NCBI RefSeq assembly: GCF_019429485.1
Contig: NZ_JAHXZN010000001.1
Coordinates: 744,001 to 808,000 of the forward strand
DNA from: Sphingomonas citri
GTDB taxonomy: Bacteria; Pseudomonadota; Alphaproteobacteria; Sphingomonadales; Sphingomonadaceae
DNA: 64,000 bases
Direction: 5' to 3'
The first letter of the stretch is position 1. Each line of letters opens with the position of its first letter. The notes below the pieces were generated by a model. It was not told the DNA's origin and made no database searches. It saw only the letters and a list, made by a program, of their open reading frames with translations. Of the stretch, positions 17,854 to 26,845 are shown in pieces. The position numbers and the translations under genes are program-made.

Positions 17854-19215
17854 TCAGGCGCCGAGCTGGCCGAGCAGCAGCCGCACCGCGCCGTCGACCT
17901 CGCGGTCGCTGTCGCGCAGCGATTCGATCCGCTTGACCGCGTGGATCACGGTGGAGTGATCACGCCCGCCGAACTTGCGGCCGATCTCGGGCAGCGAGCG
18001 GGTGGTGAGGCGCTTGGCGAGATACATCGCGATCTGCCGCGGCCGCGCCACCGCGCGCGCGCGGCGCGCCGAGATCAGGTCGAGCGGCTTGAGCTCGAAA
18101 TGGTCCGAGACCAGCTTCTGGATCTGGTCGATCGTCACGCGGCGCTGATGGCCGCGCAGCATGTCACCCAGCGTCTGGCTCGCGAACTCGAGGTCGATCG
18201 TCGCCCCGGTCAGCATCGCGTAGGCGGTGACGCGGGTGAGCGCGCCTTCCAGCTCACGGATGCTCGCCGTGATCCGCGTCGCGAGCAGGTCGAGCACGTC
18301 GGCGGGCACGCGCACGTCGGGCATGTCCGCCACGCGGCGCGCGAGTACCTCGCGGCGCAACGCCAGCGACGAGGGGCGGATGTCCGCGACCAGCCCGCCG
18401 CCGAGCCGCCCGAGGATGCGCGGCTCGATCCCCTCGAGTGCCTGCGGCGCGCGATCGGCGGCGATCACCAGCCGCTTACCCGCGGCCATGATCTCGTTGA
18501 CGGTGTGGAAGAACTCCTCCTGCGTCGAGTCCTTGCCCGCGATGAACTGGAGGTCGTCGATCAGCAGCAGGTCGAGCCCGCGCAGCTTCATCTTGAAAGC
18601 GAACGTGTCGCGCGCGCGCACCGCGGCGACGAACTCGAACATGAAGCGCTCGGCCGACATCAGCATCACGCGCGCGCCCGGGTGTGCCGCCAGAAAGGCG
18701 TGCGCCACCGCGTTCATCAGATGGGTCTTGCCCTGGCCGGTCGCGCCGTGGAGGAAGAGTGGGCTGAAGCGCACCGGACCGGGCTCGGCCAGCGCGCGCG
18801 CGGCGTTGACCGCGACCAGATTCGACTCGTCAACGACGAAGCGCTCGAAGGTGAGCCGCGGATCGAGCTGCGGGCGCTCGCCGGCCTCACCCGATCCCTC
18901 GGCGACCGGCTCGATCGGTGCCGCGACCGCGGCGGGGGCGGACAGCACGGCGGTGACAGGTGCGCGCGCCGCGGTCTCGACCTCGACGCTGCGCACGCCG
19001 GGCAGCACCGCGCGGAACTCGTGTACCAGCCGCTCGGCATAGTGGCTGCGCACCCAATTGGTCATGAACGGCGACGGCAGCGTCAGGCGGACGTCGAGCG
19101 GGTCGGTCGCGTCGGCCAGCGCGATCGGCGCGAGCCACTGGTCGAACAGGCGCGCCCCGGCCGACTGGCGCAGGTTGGCGCGCACCCGGGTCCAGGCCCG
19201 TGCCACGTCGCTCAT
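17854..19215 (-). CDS. dnaA: Chromosomal replication initiator DnaA
   Basis: DnaA binds oriC boxes and opens the origin as an ATP-bound oligomer. In the 453-residue form, domain I is at 1-85, a Pro/Ala-rich domain II at 85-120, and the AAA+ domain III has Walker A GATGQGKTH (157-165) and Walker B LLLIDDLQF (216-224). Domain IV ends with the box-reading signature GGRDHSTVIHAV (416-427). The frame opens at 19305, but the ATG at 19215 (MSDVARAWTRVRANL) matches the family start. No dnaN lies beside it; rpsT is upstream, an arrangement typical of sphingomonads. Confidence 0.97.
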   Translation of the reverse strand: MSDVARAWTRVRANLRQSAGARLFDQWLAPIALADATDPLDVRLTLPSPFMTNWVRSHYAERLVHEFRAVLPGVRSVEVETAARAPVTAVLSAPAAVAAPIEPVAEGSGEAGERPQLDPRLTFERFVVDESNLVAVNAARALAEPGPVRFSPLFLHGATGQGKTHLMNAVAHAFLAAHPGARVMLMSAERFMFEFVAAVRARDTFAFKMKLRGLDLLLIDDLQFIAGKDSTQEEFFHTVNEIMAAGKRLVIAADRAPQALEGIEPRILGRLGGGLVADIRPSSLALRREVLARRVADMPDVRVPADVLDLLATRITASIRELEGALTRVTAYAMLTGATIDLEFASQTLGDMLRGHQRRVTIDQIQKLVSDHFELKPLDLISARRARAVARPRQIAMYLAKRLTTRSLPEIGRKFGGRDHSTVIHAVKRIESLRDSDREVDGAVRLLLGQLGA

Positions 19216-19679
19216 CCCGTCCACTCGCTCCGCCACTTGCGCCACGCACAGCTCTCCCGTTGCCGCGAACGAGTGCGTTCGCGGATCCTTCATTCGCAAA
19301 GTCAAACGTCCCCCTGCCCGCGGCCCCTCGCGCGTCGGCTATCAGACGGTGTCTCTGTGCCGCGCCGGACGATCGCCGGTGCGGTTCGACAGGATTAGGA
19401 ACAGCCGGCTGAGTCGATCAAGACCGGTCGCGGACACAAAATCGAAATAAAGCAGGTTGACTCGCCGCCAGCCGCGCAAATGCGTCGAATTTCGCACAAG
19501 CTACTGTAATCACTGGCATTATGTGGCGATATGGCGATCGTATCGGTTGCGAATCGCAGGATTCCCGAGGCTTTTGGAAAGAAGCGTCGACCCGGTCTGG
19601 AGATCACCGAAAACGCATACGAAAACGCCCGCCGGGAGCGTCCCGGCGGGCGTTTTCGTAGCGCTGAGAAGGCGTTAGC
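19216..19679. other. dnaA-rpsT intergenic region, locally AT-richer
   Basis: This 464-bp gap carries the dnaA upstream region and the rpsT terminator. Bases of about 19430-19620 are clearly richer in A and T than the neighbours, with runs such as ACAAAATCGAAATAAAG. I looked for TTATCCACA boxes and found no good match, only a weak TGTGGCGAT near 19521, so I do not call an origin. It most likely holds the dnaA promoter. Confidence 0.5.
19618..19660. terminator. Perfect 20-bp hairpin terminator after rpsT
   Basis: The arms TACGAAAACGCCCGCCGGGA (19618-19637) and TCCCGGCGGGCGTTTTCGTA (19641-19660) are perfect inverse copies around a GCG loop. The GC core is flanked by AAAA/TTTT, so it works in both directions. 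It lies 20 bp past the rpsT stop and is the strongest intrinsic terminator in the window. Confidence 0.92.
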
Positions 19680-19943
19680 TTAAGCGAGCCCGGCCACGCG
19701 CTTGGTCAGGCGCGAGAACTTTCGCGCCGCCGTGTTCTTGTGGAGTACGCCCTTGGCCACGCCGCGCGCGATCTCGGGCTGCGCCGCCTGCAGCGCGGTC
19801 GCCGCCCCGGCCTTGTCGCCGGCCGCGAGTGCTGCCTCGACCTTCTTCACGAAGGTGCGGATCCGGCCGACGCGGTTACCGTTGACTTCGGCCCGGCGCT
19901 CGTTGCGGCGGATGCGCTTCTTGGCTTGCGGCGTGTTCGCCAT
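19680..19943 (-). CDS. rpsT: 30S ribosomal protein S20
   Basis: The 87-residue, Lys/Arg/Ala-rich helical protein is bS20 of the small subunit. The start [17 protein letters not shown] and the C-terminal [20 protein letters not shown] are canonical. It binds the 5' domain of 16S rRNA early in assembly. It is followed by the perfect hairpin at 19618-19660 and preceded by mutM on the same strand across a 97-bp gap, which likely holds its own promoter. Confidence 0.98.
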   Translation of the reverse strand: MANTPQAKKRIRRNERRAEVNGNRVGRIRTFVKKVEAALAAGDKAGAATALQAAQPEIARGVAKGVLHKNTAARKFSRLTKRVAGLA

Positions 19944-20040
19944 GAACGTCCTCTGACTGTTTCGAATCGATGAAAAGCAGGGCGGCCGGCAACACCGTCA
20001 CCCTCGAAGGCGCGGCCCATAGCGCGGGTGCCGCGCAGCG

Positions 20041-20856
20041 TCAACCGCGCTGACAGGCCGGGCACCAGAAGGTCGAGCGCCCGCCCTCGGCATAGCGATG
20101 CACCGTCCCGCCGCAGCCGCACGGCTCGCCCTCGCGGCCGTAGACCGCGAACTGCTTGGAGAAATAGCCGAGCTCGCCGTCGGGTCGGGCATAGTCGCGC
20201 AGGCTCGACCCGCCCGCCGCGATCGCGGACTCGAGCACGTCGTGCACCGCCTCGACCAGTCGTTGCAGCCGCGACCGGGCGATCCGCCCCGCCGCGCGGC
20301 GCGGGTTGATCCGCGCATGGTACAGCGCCTCACAGACGTAGATGTTGCCCAGCCCGGCGACCACCCGCTGGTCGAGCAGCGCGAGCTTGATCGACGTCGT
20401 CTTGCCCGCCAGCGCGGTGCGCAAGTGATCGGCGGTGAAGGCCGGGCCGAGCGGCTCGGGGCCAAGCGCGCCGAACGCCGGGAAGTGCGCCAGCTCGTCG
20501 GTGGGCCACAGATCGACCGAGCCGAAGCGACGGGGGTCGTTGAGCGCGAGCCGCCGCCCCGCCTGGGTCTCGATCAGCAGATGATCGTGCGCGAGCAACT
20601 CGGCCGGATCGACTCGCCAGCGCCCCGACATGCCGAGATGGAAGATCAGCGTGTCGCCGCGATCGGTGTCGATCAGGCCGTATTTGGCGCGGCGCGACAG
20701 CGCGGTGACCCGCGCGCCGGTGAGCCGCTGGCGCAGCTCCGCCGGGAACGGCCGGCGCAGATCGCCGCGGCGCGGCTCGACGCGCGCAAGCGTGGCGTCG
20801 AGCAGCACCGGCGTGAGCCCGCGCACGGTGGTCTCGACCTCGGGAAGTTCGGGCAT
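20041..20856 (-). CDS. mutM: Formamidopyrimidine-DNA glycosylase
   Basis: MutM (Fpg) removes 8-oxoguanine and formamidopyrimidines from DNA and nicks the site. The 271-residue sequence has the catalytic Pro2-Glu3 in MPELPEVET, the conserved Lys57-type region (RRAKYGLID), the helix-two-turn-helix (LLDQRVVAGLGNIYVCEAL) and the C-terminal zinc finger (CGCGGTVHRY, then CPACQRG). All four zinc cysteines are present. Position between rpsT and ubiE matches other alphaproteobacteria, apart from the inserted DUF1624 gene. Confidence 0.97.
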   Translation of the reverse strand: MPELPEVETTVRGLTPVLLDATLARVEPRRGDLRRPFPAELRQRLTGARVTALSRRAKYGLIDTDRGDTLIFHLGMSGRWRVDPAELLAHDHLLIETQAGRRLALNDPRRFGSVDLWPTDELAHFPAFGALGPEPLGPAFTADHLRTALAGKTTSIKLALLDQRVVAGLGNIYVCEALYHARINPRRAAGRIARSRLQRLVEAVHDVLESAIAAGGSSLRDYARPDGELGYFSKQFAVYGREGEPCGCGGTVHRYAEGGRSTFWCPACQRG

Positions 20857-20895
20857 AGTGGTGACTTAGTGGCTGTTCCGCGGCTGTACCACCGG

Positions 20896-22122
20896 TCAGA
20901 GATAGCTCAGCCACCAATCGCGCCGGCGTCGTTTCACGCCGGCCCACCAACGCGCGGGAAGGATCAGCACGGCGACCACGCCCAACCAGGCGACATACAC
21001 GCCGGCGAGCGAGTAGCCCCAGGCGAGCGGCTGGATCGCACCGCTCGTCTGCGCGGCGATGACGTCGAGCGCAGCACCGGTCTGCCCGCTCGCGACCGCC
21101 AGCATCAGCATCGCGGCATGCGCGACGTAGATGTGCAGTATATAGGTGAAGAGCGGGGTGCGTCCGAAATCGAGCAGCACGCGCGCCACTGGGCCGCGCA
21201 GCCGGTCGAGCAGGAGGAAGACCAGTAGCGCGACCCCGAGCGTGACGAGCACATAGTCGGGCGACGGCGGGTATTTGGAGACGTTGAGGTACGACATGAC
21301 GGAGCGGACCGGCTCGGCGCGCTCGGCCCAGGGAGATGGATCGCCGAAGCCGTTGCCCGTCCGGAGCAGGACCAAGGTAACCAGCAGGGCGAGCGCCAAC
21401 GCCCCCAGTGATCGCGTGCGCGCTGGGTCGGGACGAACGAACAGCGGCGCGAGGCCGAAGCCGAGGCACATGATCCCGAACCAGGGCAGTGCCGGGTACA
21501 TCGCCAGGCTCGGCACGCCCGGCAGGAAGCCGGGGGCGAGCAGCAGCGTACGCGAGACGCCGGCGAGACCGACAGCGCCCAGGCTCGCCGCCGCGGCCCA
21601 GGGGCAGGTCGCGACGAGCGCGACGCCGAGGGCGAGCACGAGCGGTGCGGGCAGCCGCGCGACCAGGCTCATCCCGATCATGCTCAGCCCGATCGCGTAG
21701 ATCACCTGGAGGAAGACGAACGGCTCCCCGAAGTTGAAGCCGAAGCTGACGACGGTGAGTTCCAGCACGATCAGCCAGGCGCCACGCGACAGCAGAAAGC
21801 GCGACAGCGCCGCCGGCGTCTTGCCCGCGCGCGCTTGCAGGAAGATCGACACGCCGGCGAGCAGCACGAAGGTGGGCGCGCACAGATGCGTGATCCAGCG
21901 GGTGGCGTAGAGCAGCGGCCAGGACCGATCCGGGTCGGTGGGATCGTGCAAAGAGCTCGTCCCGAAGAAGTCGCGGACGTGATCAAGCACCATCAGCGCG
22001 ATCATCAGCCCGCGCAGCCGGTCGATCGAGTCGAGCCGTCGTGCGCCGCCGCGAGTCCGGCCCGCGTCGGCCGGCTGGACCAGCGGGTCTCCGTTGCCGA
22101 TCGGCGGCACCGTCGCTCGCAT
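20896..22122 (-). CDS. DUF1624 (heparan-glucosaminide acetyltransferase-like) membrane protein
   Basis: This 408-residue protein has about ten TM helices. It begins with the DUF1624/NAG-transferase signature RLDSIDRLRGLMIALMVLDHVRDFF (about 30-54), in which the Asp-His pair is typical of the acyltransferase-3/HGSNAT superfamily. These proteins are thought to move acyl groups across the membrane onto sugars, but the substrate here is unknown. GTG at 22128 opens the frame; I prefer the ATG at 22122 because AAGAGG lies five bases upstream. It is divergent from ubiE (147-bp gap) and lies upstream of mutM on the same strand. Confidence 0.85.
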   Translation of the reverse strand: MRATVPPIGNGDPLVQPADAGRTRGGARRLDSIDRLRGLMIALMVLDHVRDFFGTSSLHDPTDPDRSWPLLYATRWITHLCAPTFVLLAGVSIFLQARAGKTPAALSRFLLSRGAWLIVLELTVVSFGFNFGEPFVFLQVIYAIGLSMIGMSLVARLPAPLVLALGVALVATCPWAAAASLGAVGLAGVSRTLLLAPGFLPGVPSLAMYPALPWFGIMCLGFGLAPLFVRPDPARTRSLGALALALLVTLVLLRTGNGFGDPSPWAERAEPVRSVMSYLNVSKYPPSPDYVLVTLGVALLVFLLLDRLRGPVARVLLDFGRTPLFTYILHIYVAHAAMLMLAVASGQTGAALDVIAAQTSGAIQPLAWGYSLAGVYVAWLGVVAVLILPARWWAGVKRRRRDWWLSYL

Positions 22123-22269
22123 CTTCACCTCTTCCCGCGGCGTTCGGCCCGCCGCGGTTCATCTATCGAATGGATCAGCAGCATCGTCGAGTCAGTGGGC
22201 ACGCGGGGAGCGACGACGCGATGGATCGCCCCCTTCCCTCCCCAAGGCGCACGCCCTAGAGCGGCGGGC

Positions 22270-23028
22270 ATGAGCGATACCCCCGGCAGCGCCGCCAGCG
22301 AGCGCGTGGTCTCCTTCGGTTACGAGGACGTCACCCCGGTCGAGAAGACCGCGCGTGTGCGCGGCGTCTTCTCCAACGTGGCGAGCCGCTACGATCTGAT
22401 GAACGACGCCATGTCGGGTGGCATGCACCGGCTGTGGAAGGACCGTTTCGTGCGCCGCGTGAAGCCGCGCGCGGGCGAGCAGATCCTCGACATGGCGGGC
22501 GGTACCGGCGATATCGCGTTCCGGCTGGCGCAGCACGGCGCGGCCGTGACCGTCGCCGACATCAACCCCGAGATGCTCGAGGTCGGCATGCGCCGCGCGC
22601 AGCAGCGCGGCATCGACGGCCTGGTGTGGACCGAGGCCAATGCCGAGACGCTGACCTTTCCCGACCGCTTCTTCGACGCCTATACGATCGCCTTCGGCAT
22701 CCGGAACGTCACCGATATCCCCGCGGCGCTGCGCGAGGCGCATCGCGTGCTGCGCCGCGGCGGCCGTTTCTACTGCCTCGAATTCTCCACCACGCAATGG
22801 CCCGGCTTCGCGGAAGTGTATGACGCGTACTCGCACCGCATGGTACCGAAGCTCGGCCAGCTGCTCGCCGGCGACTCGGACAGCTACCGCTATCTGATCG
22901 AGTCGATACGTCGCTTCCCCGACATGCCCGCGTTCGAGCGGATGATCGCCGACGCGGGCTTCGTGCAGACGCGCGTCGAGGCGGTGCTGGGCGGGCTGGT
23001 GGCGATCCACAGCGGCTGGAAGATGTGA
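22270..23028 (+). CDS. ubiE: Ubiquinone/menaquinone C-methyltransferase UbiE
   Basis: UbiE is an SAM-dependent methyltransferase of quinone synthesis. The 252-residue protein shows VFSNVASRYDLMNDAMSGGMHRLWK (UbiE signature 1), the SAM site LDMAGGTGDIAFRL, then ADINPEMLEVG and YTIAFGIRNVTDI, and signature 2 (RVLRRGGRFYCLEFS). The frame opens earlier, but the ATG at 22270 starts the conserved part. Its stop overlaps the ubiB GTG start by 4 bp (GTGA), giving a ubiE-ubiB operon. Confidence 0.97.
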   Translation: MSDTPGSAASERVVSFGYEDVTPVEKTARVRGVFSNVASRYDLMNDAMSGGMHRLWKDRFVRRVKPRAGEQILDMAGGTGDIAFRLAQHGAAVTVADINPEMLEVGMRRAQQRGIDGLVWTEANAETLTFPDRFFDAYTIAFGIRNVTDIPAALREAHRVLRRGGRFYCLEFSTTQWPGFAEVYDAYSHRMVPKLGQLLAGDSDSYRYLIESIRRFPDMPAFERMIADAGFVQTRVEAVLGGLVAIHSGWKM

Positions 23029-24563
23029 CCTCACCCGTCGTCCACACCTGGCGGCTGCTCAGCTGGGGGCGCACGCTGGCGCGCCACGGCGCGCTGCGCG
23101 GGCTTGAGCGCGATCCCAACACGCCGCCGCGGCTACGCCGGCTGCTGCGGCTCGCGCGACTGGGCGCGCGCGTGCCCGCGACGCCGCGCTACGCCGACGC
23201 CTTCGAGGCGCTCGGGCCGGCGGCGATCAAGTTCGGTCAGACGCTCGCCACACGCCCGGACCTCGTCGGCGAGGAGGCCGCCCACGACCTGCTGCGGCTG
23301 CAGGACTCGATCCCGCCGGTGCCATACGCCGCGATCTCGCAGGTCATGCGGACCAGCTTCGGTCGCCCGCTCGACACCCTGTTCCGCGAGATCGAGGAGG
23401 TGCCGGTCGGCTCCGCCTCGATCGCGCAGGTGCACCGCGCGGTCACCACCGACGGCCGGCGCGTCGCGGTCAAGGTGCTGCGCCCCGGCGTCGAGGAGGA
23501 TTTCGCGCGCGCGATCGACACCTATGAGTGGGCGGCAGCGCAGATCGAGCCGATGGGCGGCGAGATCGCGCGGCTCCAGCCGCGACTGGTGATCGAGACG
23601 TTCAAGCGCTGGACCGCGCGCGAGCTCAACTTCACGCGCGAGGCGGCCTCGGCGTCCGAGCTGGCCGAGACGATGACGGCCGAGCCCAAGTTTTTCGTCC
23701 CCGCGGTCGACTGGGCGCGTACCACGGGCAAGGTGCTGACGATCGAGTGGATCGACGGCATCAAATTGTCCGATCGGGCGGCGCTGATCGAGGCCGGCTA
23801 CGACCTGCGCGAGCTCGCGCGCGTGCTCGTCCACGCTTTCCTGCGCCAGGCGATCGCCGACGGCTTCTTCCACGCCGACCTGCACCAGGGCAATCTGTTC
23901 GCGCTGCCGGGCGACCAGGTCGCGGCAATCGACTTCGGCATCATGGGGCGGATCGACCGGCGCGCGCGCGTGTGGCTCGCCGAGATCCTCTACGGCCTGA
24001 TCACGGGCAATTACCGCCGCGTCGCCGAGATCCACTTCGAGGCGCAGTATGTCCCGGCGCACCACAGCGTCGAGGAGTTCGCCACGGCGCTGCGCGCCGT
24101 GGGTGAGCCGATGCGCGGGCTGCCGGTCAAGGACATGTCGATCGGCATGATGCTCGACGGGCTGTTCGGCATCACGCGCGACTTCGACATGGTCACCCAG
24201 CCGCACCTGCTGCTGCTCCAGAAGACGATGGTGATGGTGGAGGGAGTCGCCACCGCGCTCGACCCCGACATCAACCTCTGGGTCACCGCGGCGCCGCTGG
24301 TCGAGGACTGGATCCGCACCGAGCTCGGACCCGAGGCGGCGATCGCCGATCGGCTCGTCGCCGACGTGCGCACGCTCGCGCGACTGCCCGAGCTGGTGCG
24401 GCGAATCGAGGCGCGCTTCCCCGCGCCCGGCGGCGCGCCGCCGCGTCCGCCGCTCAAGGAGATCCAGGTGGTGCGCGTCGGCGGCGGCTGGCGCTACGCG
24501 CTGGTCGGCGCGCTCGGCCTAGTCGCGGGCGTGGGCGCGATGCTGCTGGCGGCGCCGTGGTGA
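23025..24563 (+). CDS. ubiB: Ubiquinone biosynthesis kinase-like protein UbiB
   Basis: UbiB is an atypical kinase/ATPase of the ABC1/ADCK family that supports ubiquinone synthesis. The 512-residue protein carries KFGQ (69-72, the KxGQ inhibitory motif), the Ala/Lys ATP-site strand (RRVAVKVLRPG), the catalytic-loop-like HADLHQGNL (about 283-291) and DFG (about 303-305). A C-terminal TM helix (YALVGALGLVAGVGAMLLAAPW) anchors it in the membrane. It is coupled to ubiE upstream and to an uncharacterised membrane gene downstream by 4-bp overlaps. Confidence 0.96.
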   Translation: MTSPVVHTWRLLSWGRTLARHGALRGLERDPNTPPRLRRLLRLARLGARVPATPRYADAFEALGPAAIKFGQTLATRPDLVGEEAAHDLLRLQDSIPPVPYAAISQVMRTSFGRPLDTLFREIEEVPVGSASIAQVHRAVTTDGRRVAVKVLRPGVEEDFARAIDTYEWAAAQIEPMGGEIARLQPRLVIETFKRWTARELNFTREAASASELAETMTAEPKFFVPAVDWARTTGKVLTIEWIDGIKLSDRAALIEAGYDLRELARVLVHAFLRQAIADGFFHADLHQGNLFALPGDQVAAIDFGIMGRIDRRARVWLAEILYGLITGNYRRVAEIHFEAQYVPAHHSVEEFATALRAVGEPMRGLPVKDMSIGMMLDGLFGITRDFDMVTQPHLLLLQKTMVMVEGVATALDPDINLWVTAAPLVEDWIRTELGPEAAIADRLVADVRTLARLPELVRRIEARFPAPGGAPPRPPLKEIQVVRVGGGWRYALVGALGLVAGVGAMLLAAPW

Positions 24564-25615
24564 CGCCCACGCCACTGCTGCTCGTCGCGTCGACCCGCCT
24601 CGGCAGGGTCGAGCGCGGCGCGGCGCGGTGGTGGTGCGCGGCGCTGCTGCTCGGCCTGATCGCGGCGGTCGGCCTGTCCGAGGTGAGCGCGCGGCCCGCC
24701 GCCGAACTGCTCCACGATTCGATCGTCGCGGCGATGCGCCACGGCGGCCATTATTACGAGACCTTCCGCGACCTGGCGCGCACGGCGCCCGACGGCGAGG
24801 ACGCGCGCGCGCTGCCGCCGACGCTCGCCGCCGTCAGTGCCGCTCTGCCGAATGAGGCGATGCTGCTGCTGGTCGGCGCCGCGCTCGCCGGGCTAGTCGC
24901 CGTCGGCGTGCAGCGGCTCGCCGCGCTGTTCGCCGGCGCGGCCGGCCAGGTGCTCGCCGCGCTGCTGCTCGTGGCGGGAACCGCTGCCGTAGCGCTGCTG
25001 TGGGAGCAGGCGCCGCACGCCGGCTGGGCCGCACTGCTCACCGCTTACGCCGTGCTGCTGCGCCGCGCCGAGCGCTGGGGCACCGCCGCCGCGCTCGGCT
25101 GCGCCGCCGCGGTGATCGATCCCGCCGCGCTGCTCGTGCCCGCGGTGATGGCGGGCTTCGCTCTTTATGACGGTGTCGCGCGCGAGGCGCTGGGCTGGCT
25201 CGGCGCGCTCGTCGTTGGCGGCGCGGTGCTGGGCTGCCACCTGTGGACAACCGCTGCCGTCGTGCCGTCGGCGGCGGAGACGCTGCCCACGCTCCCCACG
25301 CTGCTCGCGCCGCCGGGCGCGCTGGCGCGGCTGCTCGGCGCCGCGCTGCCGAGTGTCGCCCCCGGGCCGGCGGCGGCGCTGCTGCTGCTCGCGCTGCTCG
25401 GCTGGGCGGCGCTGCCGCGCGCGCTCGGTCCGCGCGTGGTCGCGCTCGTGCTGACGGGGCTTGCCGCCGACGGACACGTCGCCGGACTGCACAGCGCCAC
25501 GTTAGCGACGGCGCTGGTCGCCCCCGGACTCGCGTTCGCGCCCGACGCGATCGCCGACCTGCTGCGGCGCGCGCCGGGACGACGTCGCATCACGGTGACA
25601 AGGGTGACACGATGA
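24560..25615 (+). CDS. Uncharacterised polytopic membrane protein in the ubiB-coaBC operon
   Basis: I do not recognise this 351-residue protein. It is very rich in Ala and Leu. One TM helix lies near 25-45 (WWCAALLLGLIAAVGLSEV), then a soluble loop (50-95) with HDSIVAAMRHGGHYYETFRDL, and about seven further TM helices to residue 335. The tail is basic (RRAPGRRRITVTRVTR). It could be a transporter, a glycosyltransferase-like protein or a quinone-related factor. Two GTG codons (24557, 24560) could start it; I give 24560 because it makes a GTGA overlap with ubiB. The stop overlaps the coaBC ATG (ATGA). The tight placement suggests co-expression with quinone and CoA synthesis genes. Confidence 0.72.
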   Translation: MTPTPLLLVASTRLGRVERGAARWWCAALLLGLIAAVGLSEVSARPAAELLHDSIVAAMRHGGHYYETFRDLARTAPDGEDARALPPTLAAVSAALPNEAMLLLVGAALAGLVAVGVQRLAALFAGAAGQVLAALLLVAGTAAVALLWEQAPHAGWAALLTAYAVLLRRAERWGTAAALGCAAAVIDPAALLVPAVMAGFALYDGVAREALGWLGALVVGGAVLGCHLWTTAAVVPSAAETLPTLPTLLAPPGALARLLGAALPSVAPGPAAALLLLALLGWAALPRALGPRVVALVLTGLAADGHVAGLHSATLATALVAPGLAFAPDAIADLLRRAPGRRRITVTRVTR

Positions 25616-26799
25616 GCCGGATCCTGCTGATCGTCGGCGGTGGGATCGCCGCGTACAAGTCGTGCGAGCTGGTGCGCGAGCTGCGTCGCCGCGGCCACCG
25701 GGTGCGCTGCGTGCTGACCGAGGGCGGCGCGCACTTCGTCACCGCGATGACGCTCGCCGCGCTGAGCGAGGACAAGGTCTACACCGATCTGTGGGACCTC
25801 AAGGACGAGGCCGAGATGGGTCACATCCAGCTCAGCCGCGAGGCCGATCTCGTCGTCGTGGCGCCCGCCACCGCCGACCTGCTCGCGCGCATGGCGGCGG
25901 GGCTGGCGAACGACCTTGCCACCACGCTGCTGCTCGCCACCGACAAGCCGGTGCTGGCCGCGCCCGCGATGAACGTCCGCATGTGGCTACACGCCGCGAC
26001 CCAGCGCAACGTCGCACAGCTGCGCGGCGACGGAGTCACGGTGATGGCGCCGGACGAGGGCGCGATGGCGTGCGGCGAGTTCGGCCCCGGCCGGTTGCCC
26101 GAGCCGCTGGCGATCGCCGACCGGATCGAGCGCGCACTCGCGCCGCGCGCGGCGGGTGTGTTGGCCGGGCGGCACGTGCTCGTCACGGCGGGGCCGACCC
26201 ACGAGCCGATCGACCCGGTACGCTACATCGCCAATCGCTCGTCGGGCAAGCAGGGGTTCGCGATCGCCGCAGCGCTCGCCGAGCTCGGCGCGCGAGTCAC
26301 GCTGGTGGCGGGCCCGGTGGCGCTCGCCACTCCCGCCGGGGTCGACCGGGTCGATGTCGAGACCGCGGCCGAGATGGCTGCGGCGGTCGGAGCCGCGCTG
26401 CCCGCCGACGCCGCGGTGATGGTGGCGGCGGTGGCCGACTGGCGCGTCGAGCAGGCGGCGGCGCAGAAGCTGAAGAAGGACGCCGCCGCGCCGGCGCCAC
26501 TCGCGCTGGTCGCCAACCCGGACATCCTCGCCGGGCTCTCGACCGACCCGCGCCGGCCGCGCCTGCTGGTGGGGTTCGCCGCCGAGACCGAGCAGGTCGT
26601 CGCGCACGCCACCGCCAAGCGCGCGCGCAAGGGTGCCGACTGGATCGTCGCCAACGACGTCTCGGGCGACGTGATGGGCGGGGATGCCAACGCGGTGCAG
26701 CTCGTCACGGCGCAGGGGTTCGAGACCTGGGAGCGCTTGCCCAAGGCGGCGGTCGCGGCGCGGCTGGCGGAGCGGATCGCCGCCGCGCTGGCAGGCTGA
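25612..26799 (+). CDS. coaBC: Bifunctional phosphopantothenoylcysteine decarboxylase/synthase
   Basis: CoaBC makes 4'-phosphopantetheine in two steps, using FMN for the decarboxylase and CTP for the ligase. The 395-residue protein has the flavodoxin-like CoaC half (MSRILLIVGGGIAAYK, active His in EMGHIQLSREAD, PAMNVRMW, and ACGEFGPGRLPEP with the active Cys). The CoaB half begins VLVTAGPTHEPIDPVRYIANRSSGKQG and carries VAAVADWR and the KLKK motif. The frame is open upstream, but the ATG at 25612 starts the conserved fold and overlaps the previous stop. In many relatives dut follows; here a GH43 gene lies next, marking the end of the core block. Confidence 0.97.
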   Translation: MSRILLIVGGGIAAYKSCELVRELRRRGHRVRCVLTEGGAHFVTAMTLAALSEDKVYTDLWDLKDEAEMGHIQLSREADLVVVAPATADLLARMAAGLANDLATTLLLATDKPVLAAPAMNVRMWLHAATQRNVAQLRGDGVTVMAPDEGAMACGEFGPGRLPEPLAIADRIERALAPRAAGVLAGRHVLVTAGPTHEPIDPVRYIANRSSGKQGFAIAAALAELGARVTLVAGPVALATPAGVDRVDVETAAEMAAAVGAALPADAAVMVAAVADWRVEQAAAQKLKKDAAAPAPLALVANPDILAGLSTDPRRPRLLVGFAAETEQVVAHATAKRARKGADWIVANDVSGDVMGGDANAVQLVTAQGFETWERLPKAAVAARLAERIAAALAG

Positions 26800-26845
26800 G
26801 CGCGGCATCTCGCCCTCCCGAACTACCTCGTCTCTGCCGCCCGCG

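Noticed and set aside
19216..19679. Possible oriC next to dnaA
   Set aside because: The region is AT-richer, but I found no cluster of TTATCCACA-like boxes. In several alphaproteobacteria the origin is not beside dnaA.
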